Source: Superficieibacter electus (GTDB lineage: Bacteria; Pseudomonadota; Gammaproteobacteria; Enterobacterales; Enterobacteriaceae). From it: 64,000 nt of DNA. Numbering within the stretch: the first letter of the stretch is position 1; every line of letters begins with the position of its first letter. The notes under the pieces are model-generated. The model was not told the DNA's origin. It ran no database searches and worked only from the letters and a program-made list of their open reading frames with translations. Below, one piece after another: positions 47,970 to 56,432 of this stretch. A program made the position numbers and the translations under genes. The DNA lies in assembly GCF_002915575.1 (NCBI RefSeq), contig NZ_PQGD01000009.1, forward strand, positions 1 to 64,000, written 5' to 3'.

Positions 47970-49427
47970 ATGGGGAACAATCGAATTGCCAATAGCCCTA
48001 CGTTAGCGAAAATTAGAAAGTTCGGTGGAGTTATGAGCGGCATGGTTATGCCGAATCTGGGTGCATTTGTTGGATGGGGATTAATGGCCGCCATTTTTAT
48101 ACCAAATGGCTGGTTCCCTAATGAAAAATTAGGAGAGATGGTCGGCCCTATCCTGAATTATCTTTTTCCATTATTAATTGGCTACACAGCAGGATATAAC
48201 ATTCATGGTCAACGTGGTGGTGTCATTGCAGCATTTGCCACCATGGGAGTCATCGTAGGCTCGAATATTACGATGATCAGTGGTGCGATGGTTATGGGCC
48301 CACTCTCATCGTGGCTGCTGAAGAAGTTCGATCAAAAAGTGCAGCACAAAATAAAGCCAGGCTTCGAAATGTTTGTGAACAATTTCAGTCTGGGGATCAT
48401 TGGTCTGCTGTGCGCTATTTTCGCTTACATGACCGTGGGGCCAGTGATCCGTCTGCTGATCGTTATTATCACTTCTGGCGTTAACTGGTGTACTGCCCAT
48501 AATCTGCTGCCGCTGCTTTCTGTCTTTATGGCCCCGGCGCAAGTGTTGTTCCTCAACAACGTGGTTAACCACGGTATTCTCGCCCCTATCGGCTTTGCGC
48601 AGGTTCCTGAGCTTGGCAAATCGATTATGTTCCTGGTCGATACCAACAATGGACCGTTGCTTGGAACGCTGATGGCGATTGCCCTCTTTGGGCGCGGACG
48701 CGCTAAAAAGACAGCCCCGATGGCGATGTTTATTGCCGGTATCGCGGGGATCGGTGAAGTTTACTTCCCTTTCGTACTGGCAAACCCGCTGCTGGTCTTC
48801 GCCACAATGGGTGGGCTTGCGGTCTCTCTGTTCCTGCAGGTTATTATGGGCGGCGGTCTGATTGGAGTAGCCTCTCCAGGTAGCTTAATCGCTATCGCGA
48901 TGATGACACCAAAAAGTGCAATCATCGCCAACCTGGTATCGATAAGCGCTGGCTTTATCGTCTCCTGCACACTCGGTTGGTTACTCCTTAAAATCAGCCC
49001 CGGTTCAGAAGATGAAGAAGAGGACAATCCCGTCATCGTCGGTGGGCGTCAGGTAAAATCCGTCACTGATTTTGTACCGGGAATAACGCCATCAGTTTCT
49101 GCGCAGGCTACTGCCCGGAAAAGTATCCAGAGAATACTCGTCGCCTGTGATTCCGGCATGGGGTCCAGTGCCATGGGAGCCTCGGTATTGCGAAAACGGC
49201 TAAAAGAGGAAAACCTTGATGCAATTACCGTTGTCAATGATTCCGCTAACCGTGTCGGTAAAGACTATGACATCGTGATTACGCTCTCAGGGTTACTCGA
49301 ACGTGCGAAGCTGAGTTGTGAAAATGCGGATACAGCTTTTATCACTGTTAATAACTTTATTAAGTTAAGTGACTACGATGAAACCGTTGCTTTTATCAAG
49401 CAGCACAATCAGGAAGCAGCAACATGA
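47970..49427 (+). CDS. PTS enzyme IICB, mannitol family
   Basis: 485-residue PTS permease with fused IIB domain, like the IICB part of MtlA or CmtA. The IIC domain (about 1-340) starts VMSGMVMPNLGAFVGWGLMAAIFIPNGW and includes NNVVNHGILAPIG and the substrate motif GIGEVYFPFV (mannitol-family GI-E--FPF). A charged linker leads to the IIB domain with the phosphocysteine loop LVACDSGMGSSAMGAS. No IIA domain is fused; it is the next gene. The start is the ATG at 47970, six bases after GGAG; another ATG at 47958 lacks spacing. Low GC relative to neighbours. Confidence 0.88.
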   Translation: MGNNRIANSPTLAKIRKFGGVMSGMVMPNLGAFVGWGLMAAIFIPNGWFPNEKLGEMVGPILNYLFPLLIGYTAGYNIHGQRGGVIAAFATMGVIVGSNITMISGAMVMGPLSSWLLKKFDQKVQHKIKPGFEMFVNNFSLGIIGLLCAIFAYMTVGPVIRLLIVIITSGVNWCTAHNLLPLLSVFMAPAQVLFLNNVVNHGILAPIGFAQVPELGKSIMFLVDTNNGPLLGTLMAIALFGRGRAKKTAPMAMFIAGIAGIGEVYFPFVLANPLLVFATMGGLAVSLFLQVIMGGGLIGVASPGSLIAIAMMTPKSAIIANLVSISAGFIVSCTLGWLLLKISPGSEDEEEDNPVIVGGRQVKSVTDFVPGITPSVSAQATARKSIQRILVACDSGMGSSAMGASVLRKRLKEENLDAITVVNDSANRVGKDYDIVITLSGLLERAKLSCENADTAFITVNNFIKLSDYDETVAFIKQHNQEAAT

Positions 49428-49852
49428 ATGACATTTTTTCAATAAAGAATATTGTTCTTAATGCCAATGCCGACGATAAATTTGCAGCAATAGTGCTTAC
49501 TGGAGATGTTTTAAAACAGAACGGGTACATCACCGAGCGATACATTGAAAGAATGAAGCTCAGGGAAGAAATAGTTTCGACGTATCTGGGAAATGGAATT
49601 GCGATCCCTCACGGTACGGATGGCTCAGACTGTGAAATCATTAAAACCGGGATCTCTTTAGTGCAGTTTCCCAATGGGGTCGACTTTGGTGATGGAAATA
49701 CTGCATATATAACCATTGGTATTGCTGGTAAGGAGGGCGAACATATGGACTTACTGAATAAAATCGCCCTTATTTGTATTGAAGAAGAGAATGTTATGGC
49801 GTTACGTAATGCCACATCATCAGAACAAATTTTACAAGTCCTGAACTTATAA
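49424..49852 (+). CDS. PTS enzyme IIA, mannitol/fructose family
   Basis: 142-residue IIA protein that accepts phosphate from HPr and gives it to the IIB cysteine. Active His63 in GIAIPHGT and the second conserved His in GEHMDLL are present. Begins in an ATGA overlap with the IICB gene. Confidence 0.9.
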   Translation: MNDIFSIKNIVLNANADDKFAAIVLTGDVLKQNGYITERYIERMKLREEIVSTYLGNGIAIPHGTDGSDCEIIKTGISLVQFPNGVDFGDGNTAYITIGIAGKEGEHMDLLNKIALICIEEENVMALRNATSSEQILQVLNL

Positions 49853-49889
49853 GATATACTCGTTATTCTCTGAATAACATGAGTATGTA

Positions 49890-50591
49890 ATGATGAAGGC
49901 AGCCAGACAAGACATTATTCTTCAGATACTTGAAAAAGAAAAAAAGATTGTTGCCAGCAAATTAAGTGAGCGCCTGAAGGTTTCTGAGGATACTGTAAGG
50001 CGCGACTTAAATGAACTTGCAAATCAGGGTCTAATTCGACGCGTGCATAGCGGTGCAATACGCGTTGGCCCGGCAATTACTGACTTTAACGTCAGGCAGG
50101 ATTTGAATATTAATGAAAAAGTCAAACTTGCAAAGAAAGCAGTGACGTTAATCAAAGAGAATAGTGTCATTCTGATTGATGGAGGGACGACCAACTACGA
50201 ATTAGTTAAACAAATACCTAAAGATATAAAATGTACAGTAGTCTCCAATAACATTCCTATTTTGCATTTGCTCAGCGATTATCAAAATGTGGAGGTTATC
50301 GGTTTAGGCGGCAGACTTTACAAAAACTCTTTGGTATTAATTGGTGCAGAAACCATTCGTGAACTGGCCGCTATTCGTCCTGACATCTATTTTATGGGCG
50401 TCGCCCATGTTGATAGCGAAGTCGGCGTAACTATTCCAGGGCTGGATGAGTGCTACACCAAACAAAAAATGGCCGAAGTCTCTAATGAAGTTGCCATCCT
50501 TGTAACTGAAGAAAAACTTGAGACCAGGTCTAATTTCGTTGTGTCCTCACTCAAGGATATCACTCATATATTCACGAGTAAGGACATCTAA
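49890..50591 (+). CDS. DeoR-family sugar operon regulator
   Basis: 233-residue DeoR-type regulator. N-terminal helix-turn-helix: RQDIILQILEKEKKIVASKLSERLKVSEDTVRRDLNELANQGLIRRVHSGA. Effector domain with IDGGTTNYEL, VVSNNIPILHLL and the sugar-phosphate-binding loops typical of the DeoRC fold (VEVIGLGGRLYKNSLVLIG). Likely represses the surrounding operon and responds to a phosphorylated intermediate. Confidence 0.9.
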   Translation: MMKAARQDIILQILEKEKKIVASKLSERLKVSEDTVRRDLNELANQGLIRRVHSGAIRVGPAITDFNVRQDLNINEKVKLAKKAVTLIKENSVILIDGGTTNYELVKQIPKDIKCTVVSNNIPILHLLSDYQNVEVIGLGGRLYKNSLVLIGAETIRELAAIRPDIYFMGVAHVDSEVGVTIPGLDECYTKQKMAEVSNEVAILVTEEKLETRSNFVVSSLKDITHIFTSKDI

Positions 50592-50609
50592 ATATGATGA
50601 GGTATGTTA

Positions 50610-51788
50610 ATGAAACGCGTATTAATTGTAGGCGCTGGCCGCCTTGGTAAAGGCTTTGTTGGCGAAACGTTTGATAATGCTGGCTGGAATATTACGTTCC
50701 TGGATAAAGACCCCCGAGTCATCGACGAATTAAACAAACACCACAAATATACCGTTCAGGTATTTCGTACTGATGACATCATCATGCACGATGTGACTAA
50801 CTTTAATGCTTTCCTGACTGATGATAACTATTCCGTAATGGATGACTTCCTTGATGCATCCGTTATTATGTGCCCGTTATATCCTGAAGATTTCCCGGAG
50901 TCCGGTAAATATCTGGCGAAATGTTTTGAACAGCAGTATATCGTCAACCCTGACAAAAAAATGACGTTGATCTGCCTGACGAACAAAAACCATATTATCA
51001 AAGATATTGAAGGCTATTACCGTGACGCAATCTCTTCATCCGAGGCTCGTGCCTGGTTTGATACCCATGTCGCCATCCGCGACTCTATTGTGCGCCGCTC
51101 CACGGATGCCGAAACCAATTATGCCACCGATATTGACAGCACCGCCGTTGCATCGCTGCTGATCCAAACTCCGTTGTATAACGACATCAGCGATGTCGAA
51201 TGGCTGGAGCCAAGAGAGCACCTTGAAATGCTTAAAGACATCAAGGTATTCACCATTAACGGTCCGCACGCGACTACCGCCTACTTTGGCTTCTTGAAAG
51301 GGTATAAAACCATCCCGGATGCATCCGCTGACCCGGAAATTGCCGCGCTGGTCAATGCGGTCCATGACGTGACCATTAAAGCGGTGATGCTGGAATATCC
51401 GCAAATCACCCGTGAGGCGCTGACGGATCTTGAGTATTTACCGAAAGCGAAAAACGAATTGCCGGACTCCATCCACCGTGTTGCCTGGGACCCGATCCGT
51501 AAGCTGGCGAACCGTGACCGTTTGATGGGCGTGGCGCATTTGTGCCTCAAATTTGGCCTTGATTATACGCCGATTGCTAAAGCGATCGCCTGCGGTCTGG
51601 CCTATTACGCCCCGGACGATAAAGCGTCGGTGACTATTCAGCAATCACTGCAAAGTCAGGGTCTTCTCGCTACGGCGGCCACGATTATTGGCCTCGCGGA
51701 AGATCATGAAATTACACGTTGCGTTGCCAAACACTATACCGACGCAGGTTATTCCATCCAACAATCTGTAAGCCACTATGGTAAATAA
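50610..51788 (+). CDS. Mannitol-1-phosphate 5-dehydrogenase-like protein
   Basis: 392-residue polyol-specific long-chain dehydrogenase. NAD fold at the N terminus (VLIVGAGRLGKGFVGETFDNAGWNITFLDKD) and the catalytic K-x4-N-x2-H motif (KVFTINGPH). Only moderately similar to MtlD, so it probably oxidises a related hexitol 6-phosphate. The ATG at 50610 lies seven bases after GAGG; an ATG two codons earlier has no spacing. Its end overlaps the HPr gene by 11 bases. Confidence 0.84.
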   Translation: MKRVLIVGAGRLGKGFVGETFDNAGWNITFLDKDPRVIDELNKHHKYTVQVFRTDDIIMHDVTNFNAFLTDDNYSVMDDFLDASVIMCPLYPEDFPESGKYLAKCFEQQYIVNPDKKMTLICLTNKNHIIKDIEGYYRDAISSSEARAWFDTHVAIRDSIVRRSTDAETNYATDIDSTAVASLLIQTPLYNDISDVEWLEPREHLEMLKDIKVFTINGPHATTAYFGFLKGYKTIPDASADPEIAALVNAVHDVTIKAVMLEYPQITREALTDLEYLPKAKNELPDSIHRVAWDPIRKLANRDRLMGVAHLCLKFGLDYTPIAKAIACGLAYYAPDDKASVTIQQSLQSQGLLATAATIIGLAEDHEITRCVAKHYTDAGYSIQQSVSHYGK

Positions 51789-52062
51789 TCACTGTCACGC
51801 ACAATTTATTATCCGTAATGAAAACGGACTACATGCGCGACCCGGAGCGACTTTCGTCTCAACGTTGAAGCCGTTTACCTGTTCCGTTACGGTCGCGAAC
51901 CTGTCGCGCGGCGATAAGTTCGTTAACGCTAAAAGCCTGATGGCGCTAATGTCTTTAGGTATTAAAAAAGGACATGAAATCCGCGTCGAGTTTGAAGGTG
52001 ATGATGCCATCACTGCAATGGAACGTCTGAAGAGTGAAATAGAGAAAGGTTTAGGCGAATAA
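51778..52062 (+). CDS. Dedicated HPr-like phosphocarrier protein (FPr type)
   Basis: 94-residue HPr with active His19 in NENGLHARPGATFV. It resembles the HPr domain of fructose-system FPr (LGIKKGHEIRV, IEKGLGE) more than cytosolic PtsH. A Ser53 sits at the regulatory position. Last gene of the operon, translated from within the end of the dehydrogenase gene; a strong terminator follows. It may let this PTS run with its own phosphate carrier. Confidence 0.9.
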   Translation: MVNNHCHAQFIIRNENGLHARPGATFVSTLKPFTCSVTVANLSRGDKFVNAKSLMALMSLGIKKGHEIRVEFEGDDAITAMERLKSEIEKGLGE

Positions 52063-52081
52063 TAATCCCTTTTCGCCTTTT

Positions 52082-52119
52082 AACAGGTTTACCTGACAGT
52101 CGGTAAACCTGTTTTTTTT
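52082..52119 (+). terminator. Terminator of the PTS operon
   Basis: AACAGGTTTACC-TGACAGTC-GGTAAACCTGTT followed by TTTTTT: twelve-base-pair stem and T-run between the convergent operons. Confidence 0.95.
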
Positions 52120-52126
52120 GCGCTTA

Positions 52127-52783
52127 TTACCTCAAGGTCAAAATAAACGGTAATACCTCATCATGATGATCGATAATCGCGTCAGCTAACGTAAAGCGCG
52201 GGTCGTGACGCTGATGTGGTGCTGGCAGAGCCAGTGCACGCATGCCGGCCGCTTTGGCAGCAATCAGACCATTAAGCGAATCTTCAATGACCAGACAAAA
52301 CTCCGGATCGGCATCCATCATGGCTGCGGTATTGAGAAAAATTTCTGGATGTGGCTTGCCGTGCGCCAGCGTTTCTGCCGAGATAGCGGCCTGAAAATAG
52401 TGACGAATATTCAGCGTATCAAGGACGTTATCGATCTGGCGCAGAGGAGAAGAAGAGGCGACTGCCATGGCAATATTGCGCTGGTATAACTCATCAAGGA
52501 GTTGAAAAATACCTGGCATGGGCCGGGGCTGCTGGCGTATTTTTTCGGCCACGCGGCCAACGATGATGTCATGAACGCGGGAAAGGTCATGCGCGGGTAA
52601 CTGGTGTCTCTCATGCAATTTACGCAAAAAAAACATGACCGGCATACCGGTGAACGCACTAAAGTCGGCGTCAACCAGCGTCAGGCCATGTTCCTGTAAA
52701 TAGAACGCTTTCTCGACGTCCTGCCATACGGGTTCAGAGTCAATCAGCACGCCATCCATATCAAAAATAACGGTTATCGTCAT
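52127..52783 (-). CDS. HAD-superfamily hexose/hexitol phosphatase-like
   Basis: 218-residue HAD hydrolase of the beta-phosphoglucomutase/YniC type: motif I FDMDGVLIDSEP (nucleophile and acid Asp), motif II ASSSP, motif III KPHPEIF, motif IV VIEDSLNG. E. coli YniC (HxpB) dephosphorylates 2-deoxyglucose 6-phosphate and hexitol phosphates. Start MTITVIF follows AAGGA by six bases. Last gene of the minus-strand operon; may relieve sugar-phosphate stress. Confidence 0.85.
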   Translation of the reverse strand: MTITVIFDMDGVLIDSEPVWQDVEKAFYLQEHGLTLVDADFSAFTGMPVMFFLRKLHERHQLPAHDLSRVHDIIVGRVAEKIRQQPRPMPGIFQLLDELYQRNIAMAVASSSPLRQIDNVLDTLNIRHYFQAAISAETLAHGKPHPEIFLNTAAMMDADPEFCLVIEDSLNGLIAAKAAGMRALALPAPHQRHDPRFTLADAIIDHHDEVLPFILTLR

Positions 52784-52868
52784 TTCTATTCCTTGTGAAT
52801 AAAGAAAACGCGCCATCGTGCGGTTTCCTGCACTACGGCGCAAAAAAGAAGTGTATTAGTGAAATCTC

Positions 52869-53426
52869 TTATTCAAGATTGGCGTGAAACTGCCAGAGCG
52901 ATTCCATATTGATATGTCGCTTCTCAATCAGCAAAAGGGCAAGGATATCGCCCAGCAGCAGCAGCGACTGCTCAAAAAGAGAGGTCATTGGCTGGATGGA
53001 AGGCGTTTCAGACGGTAGATTGAGTTTCGTTTTCACCGGAATGCGGATAAATAAATCACTGACGTCTTTCATACTGCTTTGCGGATTTGCGCCAATATGC
53101 GCGACACGGGCGTGAAAGGTTTTTGCTTTTCGGGCAATGCCCAACGGGAACATACTTTCACCGCTTCCCGATCCCACAATCAAAAGGTCGTTGGCCGTAA
53201 TAGCGGGTTCGGTAATCTGCCCGACAATGCAGGTTTGAATACCGAGGTGCGCCAGCCGTTTTGCCATTGCCTGCAACGAAAGCAATACGCGGCCAACGCC
53301 GACAAAAAATACCCGATCCGCCGATTCAATCATTTCAAGAAGTTGCTCTACGCTCTGTGAAGAGACGTTATCCAGCGTCGTGTTAAGCTCATTGATAACG
53401 TGGCTTTTGTTGATCTGGTAGTTCAT
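52869..53426 (-). CDS. 6-phospho-3-hexuloisomerase-like SIS protein
   Basis: 185-residue SIS-domain protein with the layout of 6-phospho-3-hexuloisomerase (HxlB/PHI), which interconverts D-arabino-3-hexulose 6-phosphate and fructose 6-phosphate in the ribulose monophosphate pathway. DRVFFVGVGRVLLSLQAMAKRLAHLG, the phosphate loop VGSGSGES, and the C-terminal SLFEQSLLLLGDILAL are characteristic. No hexulose-6-phosphate synthase gene is nearby. Starts in an ATGA overlap with the upstream epimerase gene. Confidence 0.82.
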   Translation of the reverse strand: MNYQINKSHVINELNTTLDNVSSQSVEQLLEMIESADRVFFVGVGRVLLSLQAMAKRLAHLGIQTCIVGQITEPAITANDLLIVGSGSGESMFPLGIARKAKTFHARVAHIGANPQSSMKDVSDLFIRIPVKTKLNLPSETPSIQPMTSLFEQSLLLLGDILALLLIEKRHINMESLWQFHANLE

Positions 53427-54142
53427 ACGCTGGCTCCCTCTTTGTGCATCAAGGCCAGGCCGCCTGCCACGGCCTTATCAAGCATTCGCTTACTCTCTTC
53501 GAGCGTTTGCCCGGCAACAAATAGCCCGGTACTGCCCAGCACCAAATTAGTAGCTCCTGCGGCAATCAGACCGGGGATGGTGGCGAACGAGACGCGACCA
53601 TCGACCTGTATTGCCGTACGGTTACCCGTTGCAGTAATTTTTGCACGAAGTTGCCTGACTTTCTCTTCGGCATACGGTACCTGCTGCTCGCTTTTATCTC
53701 CGGCAAAGCCAGGATTGATGAGCATCAGTAAAGCGTAATCCAGTGAAGGCAGGAGGTAATCAAGCGTCGTCAGACTGGTGGCCGGATTAAGCGCAATGCC
53801 CGCTTCTACGTTCTCTTTTTTGATGAGATTAACCAGCCTGTCAGGGTGCAGCGATGTTTCATAATGAAAGGCAATTCGCTGAACGCCAATATCCAGTACC
53901 TGCTTGATAAACCATTCATTATTGACAGACATAATGTGGATATCAAAATCCAGGCGGGTATGCTTGCGCAACTGTTTAATGGTTTCCAGCCCCAGCGGCA
54001 TACTGGGGCTAAATGCGCTGTCGATAAGATCTATGTGCAACGCATCGACGCCTGCCTCTTCGAGTTCCCTGACGGCGTGACTTAAGTTAAGTAGATCAGC
54101 GCACATCAGAGAAGGCGACAAAATGACCGATTTCAACGCCAT
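53423..54142 (-). CDS. Ribulose-phosphate 3-epimerase family protein
   Basis: 239-residue TIM-barrel epimerase of the RPE family, which includes AlsE (D-allulose-6-phosphate 3-epimerase). Family motifs: LSPSLMCADLL, metal-binding HIDLIDS and DIHIMS, AFHYE, GIALNPAT, MLINPGFAGDK, and IQVDGR with the last catalytic Asp. All four expected metal ligands are present. IDLIDSAFSP differs from the VMDGHFVP of true Rpe, suggesting a hexulose substrate. Start ATG at 54142 is eight bases after AAGGAG; a GTG three codons earlier abuts that site. Confidence 0.85.
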   Translation of the reverse strand: MALKSVILSPSLMCADLLNLSHAVRELEEAGVDALHIDLIDSAFSPSMPLGLETIKQLRKHTRLDFDIHIMSVNNEWFIKQVLDIGVQRIAFHYETSLHPDRLVNLIKKENVEAGIALNPATSLTTLDYLLPSLDYALLMLINPGFAGDKSEQQVPYAEEKVRQLRAKITATGNRTAIQVDGRVSFATIPGLIAAGATNLVLGSTGLFVAGQTLEESKRMLDKAVAGGLALMHKEGASV

Positions 54143-54307
54143 TTCATTCACTCCTTAGCATGAGTTATTTATGCATTATTCTGCGGTTTTTACTATATTA
54201 TGCGCAAAACAATGCATTCACTATGCGGCCCGAAGTGAACTGTGATCGTGATCGAAAACAATTCTTCATAGCGTGATAATTCAAAGTGTTAAGAAAAATG
54301 CCGGAGG
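54143..54307 (-). promoter_or_regulatory. Promoter region of the epimerase operon
   Basis: AT-rich gap with TGCGCAAAACAATGCATT (54201-54218), similar to the operator-like motifs before the PTS operon, and an ATGCATTATTCTGCGG stretch at 54171. A degenerate TGTGATCGTGATCGAA at 54241 could be a weak CRP site. This supports shared control of both operons. Confidence 0.5.
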
Positions 54308-54811
54308 CTACCCGCGTTTGCCGGAAATCCACTCCTGAACTTCGACCACGAACTCATCGGGCGCTTTGCGGTACATTTTACGAGTCAGATCGAGGATTGT
54401 ATGTTGGGAAAGCGCCTCTTCCATGCGCTGCTGTGCCATATCCATCACCGAACGAACCCCGCAAATCCCCTCACAGGCCCATTCAGGAGGTTGTTGTTCA
54501 AAAACAGCCAGCCGTTGGCGAATTTCACGGCATTCAAAAATAGATTTGTCGCCGTCGATCGCGGTGACAACATCCAGTACGGTGATGTGCTCAGCAGGCT
54601 TTGCCAGCCGAAAACCACCGCCTTTTCCCTCTATGCTACTCACCAGCCCGGCCTTTGAAAGACGGGTAAAAATTTTGGCCAGATAGTCGTAAGGAACGCT
54701 TTGCAATGCAGCAATTTCACGCACGCTCATTTCGCGCGCATCTCCTTTGCTGTCAACCATACACATCAGGCTATGGATGCCATATTCAACGCCCGAACTG
54801 TAAAATGCCAT
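54308..54811 (-). CDS. Rrf2-family regulator with Fe-S-type cysteines
   Basis: 167-residue Rrf2 protein (IscR/NsrR/RsrR relatives). Winged helix-turn-helix: MSVREIAALQSVPYDYLAKIFTRLSKAGLVSSIEGKGGGFRLAKP. Three cysteines, Cys94, Cys113 and Cys117, in the loop that ligates an Fe-S cluster in NsrR and IscR, but with a wider first gap. Divergent from an NDH-2-like flavoprotein gene. Redox sensing is likely, exact signal unknown. Confidence 0.87.
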   Translation of the reverse strand: MAFYSSGVEYGIHSLMCMVDSKGDAREMSVREIAALQSVPYDYLAKIFTRLSKAGLVSSIEGKGGGFRLAKPAEHITVLDVVTAIDGDKSIFECREIRQRLAVFEQQPPEWACEGICGVRSVMDMAQQRMEEALSQHTILDLTRKMYRKAPDEFVVEVQEWISGKRG

Positions 54812-55044
54812 TCTCTATTCTCAGCCATAAATAATCTTAGTTAGTGTAACGGGTTCCGGTCAGACATTCCATAGCCTGCCATTTTCCGCCGTTACGAAAA
54901 GAAAGTTTATTGTTTATGTATCAACAAGTTAACTGAAAATCCTCACAACACCATGATAAAACGCATGTTGCGGCTTGCGCCAACAAACTAAGACTAATAA
55001 AATCCGAGTTAATAGCTAACGTTAATGATTAAGTGAAAACAGAG
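54812..55044. promoter_or_regulatory. Divergent promoter region, Rrf2 regulator/NDH-2-like gene
   Basis: 233 AT-rich bases with no gene. It must carry both promoters and probably the Rrf2 operator; I cannot name a specific palindrome with confidence. Confidence 0.4.
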
Positions 55045-56247
55045 ATGCGTAAACATATTGTTATTCTCGGCGCAGGTTTTTCCGGCATGTGGTCTGCACT
55101 GAGTGCGGCCCGACTGGTTGATCTTCACCAGCAGGAAGGTATCGACATTACGGTAATAGCGCCACAACCCGAACTGCGTGTTCGCCCCCGCTTTTATGAA
55201 ACGCAGGTGACAAGCCTTACCGCTCCGCTTCAGCCGCTGTTTAACGCAACGGGTGTGAACTTTATCCAGGGCACCGTTTCCGATATTTGCATTGAAAATA
55301 AAGAAGTTACTTTTCATAACGCGACCAACAACAAACAACATCTGCATTACGATCGCCTGATTCTGGCCACTGGCAGCAACCTGAGGCACACATTCGTGGC
55401 CGGTGTTGAACAGCACGCATTCAATCTGGATCAGATTGAAAGTGCAGCCCTTCTGGAACAACACATTAATGGGCTGGCACAGCATGCGCAGAGCGTAGCG
55501 CGTAATACCATCGTCGTGTGCGGCGGTGGCTTTACCGGGATTGAAATGGCGATGGAATTGCCAGCCAGATTACGCAATATTCTCGGTGACGAAGCTAAGA
55601 CCAGAGTAGTCGTAGTTGAACGAGGCCCCGTCCCGGGTGCACGATACAGCCAGGCGCTGCGTGACGTGATTATGCAGGCCTCAACAGAACTGGGAGTGGA
55701 ATGGCTGGTCAATGCGCAAGTTGAACAGATTGATGCACAAGGAATAACCCTCAAGGACGGGCAGAGAATTGCCTCAAAGACCGTCATCTGGACCGTAGGT
55801 GTGCAGGCCAGCGCACTCACTGCCCATATTCCTGCACCGCGAGATGCGCAGGGGCGTCTGCATGTGAATCATCGTCTGCAGGTCGAAGGCTATGAGGACA
55901 TTTATGCCACTGGCGACGTAGCATATGCAGCGACCGACGATAAGGGCAACCATGCGCTGATGACCTGCCAGCACGCGATTCTGCTCGGTAAATTTGCCGG
56001 TAATAATGCGGCCGCCAGCTTGCTTTCCGTCGAGCCACTGCCTTATCGCCAGGAAAATTATGTGACCTGCCTGGATCTGGGCGCATGGGGTGCGGTGTAT
56101 ACCGAAGGCTGGGATCAGCAAGTGAAATTGACGCGGGCTAAAGCGAAAAAGCTGAAGCTGTCTATTACCAGCGAGCTGATTTATCCGCCAAAAGCGGAAA
56201 AAGCGGCAGCGTTTGAAATGGCCGATCCGCTGGCACCGTTTGTGTAG
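55045..56247 (+). CDS. NDH-2-like NAD(P)/FAD oxidoreductase
   Basis: 400-residue two-dinucleotide-binding flavoprotein of the type II NADH dehydrogenase/sulfide-quinone reductase group. FAD motif HIVILGAGFSGMWSALSAARL, second NAD motif TIVVCGGGFTGIEMAMELPARL, ATGSN, and the C-terminal FAD motif EDIYATGDVAYA. No transmembrane helix is evident; membrane contact, if any, would be through the C-terminal region. Start chosen at ATG 55045 (MRKHIVILGAG); a GTG four codons upstream is possible. Not Ndh itself. Divergent Rrf2 regulator suggests redox or NO-responsive expression. Confidence 0.85.
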   Translation: MRKHIVILGAGFSGMWSALSAARLVDLHQQEGIDITVIAPQPELRVRPRFYETQVTSLTAPLQPLFNATGVNFIQGTVSDICIENKEVTFHNATNNKQHLHYDRLILATGSNLRHTFVAGVEQHAFNLDQIESAALLEQHINGLAQHAQSVARNTIVVCGGGFTGIEMAMELPARLRNILGDEAKTRVVVVERGPVPGARYSQALRDVIMQASTELGVEWLVNAQVEQIDAQGITLKDGQRIASKTVIWTVGVQASALTAHIPAPRDAQGRLHVNHRLQVEGYEDIYATGDVAYAATDDKGNHALMTCQHAILLGKFAGNNAAASLLSVEPLPYRQENYVTCLDLGAWGAVYTEGWDQQVKLTRAKAKKLKLSITSELIYPPKAEKAAAFEMADPLAPFV

Positions 56248-56276
56248 TCACGCCCTTTTTACCTTACATGTAGCGG

Positions 56277-56380
56277 CGAAACCCTGCCCGGCAGCGTATT
56301 CGCTTGCGCGGACCTGCGCTACTGTGACAGTAAGGCCTCTGGAGGCTGCATAAGGCGCAGCCGCCATCCGGCATTACGGG
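56277..56380. repeat. REP-like element between the NDH-2-like gene and rsmJ
   Basis: GCTGCATAAGGCGCAGCCGC and GCCATCCGGCATTAC near 56346-56381 plus an upstream CCTGCCCGGCAGCG near 56283: degenerate REP elements in a 185-base convergent gap with no gene. Confidence 0.6.
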
Positions 56381-56432
56381 TAGTGGTTCACACTATGTGC
56401 AACATCGAGCAACAACAAGACGGCTGAAAACG

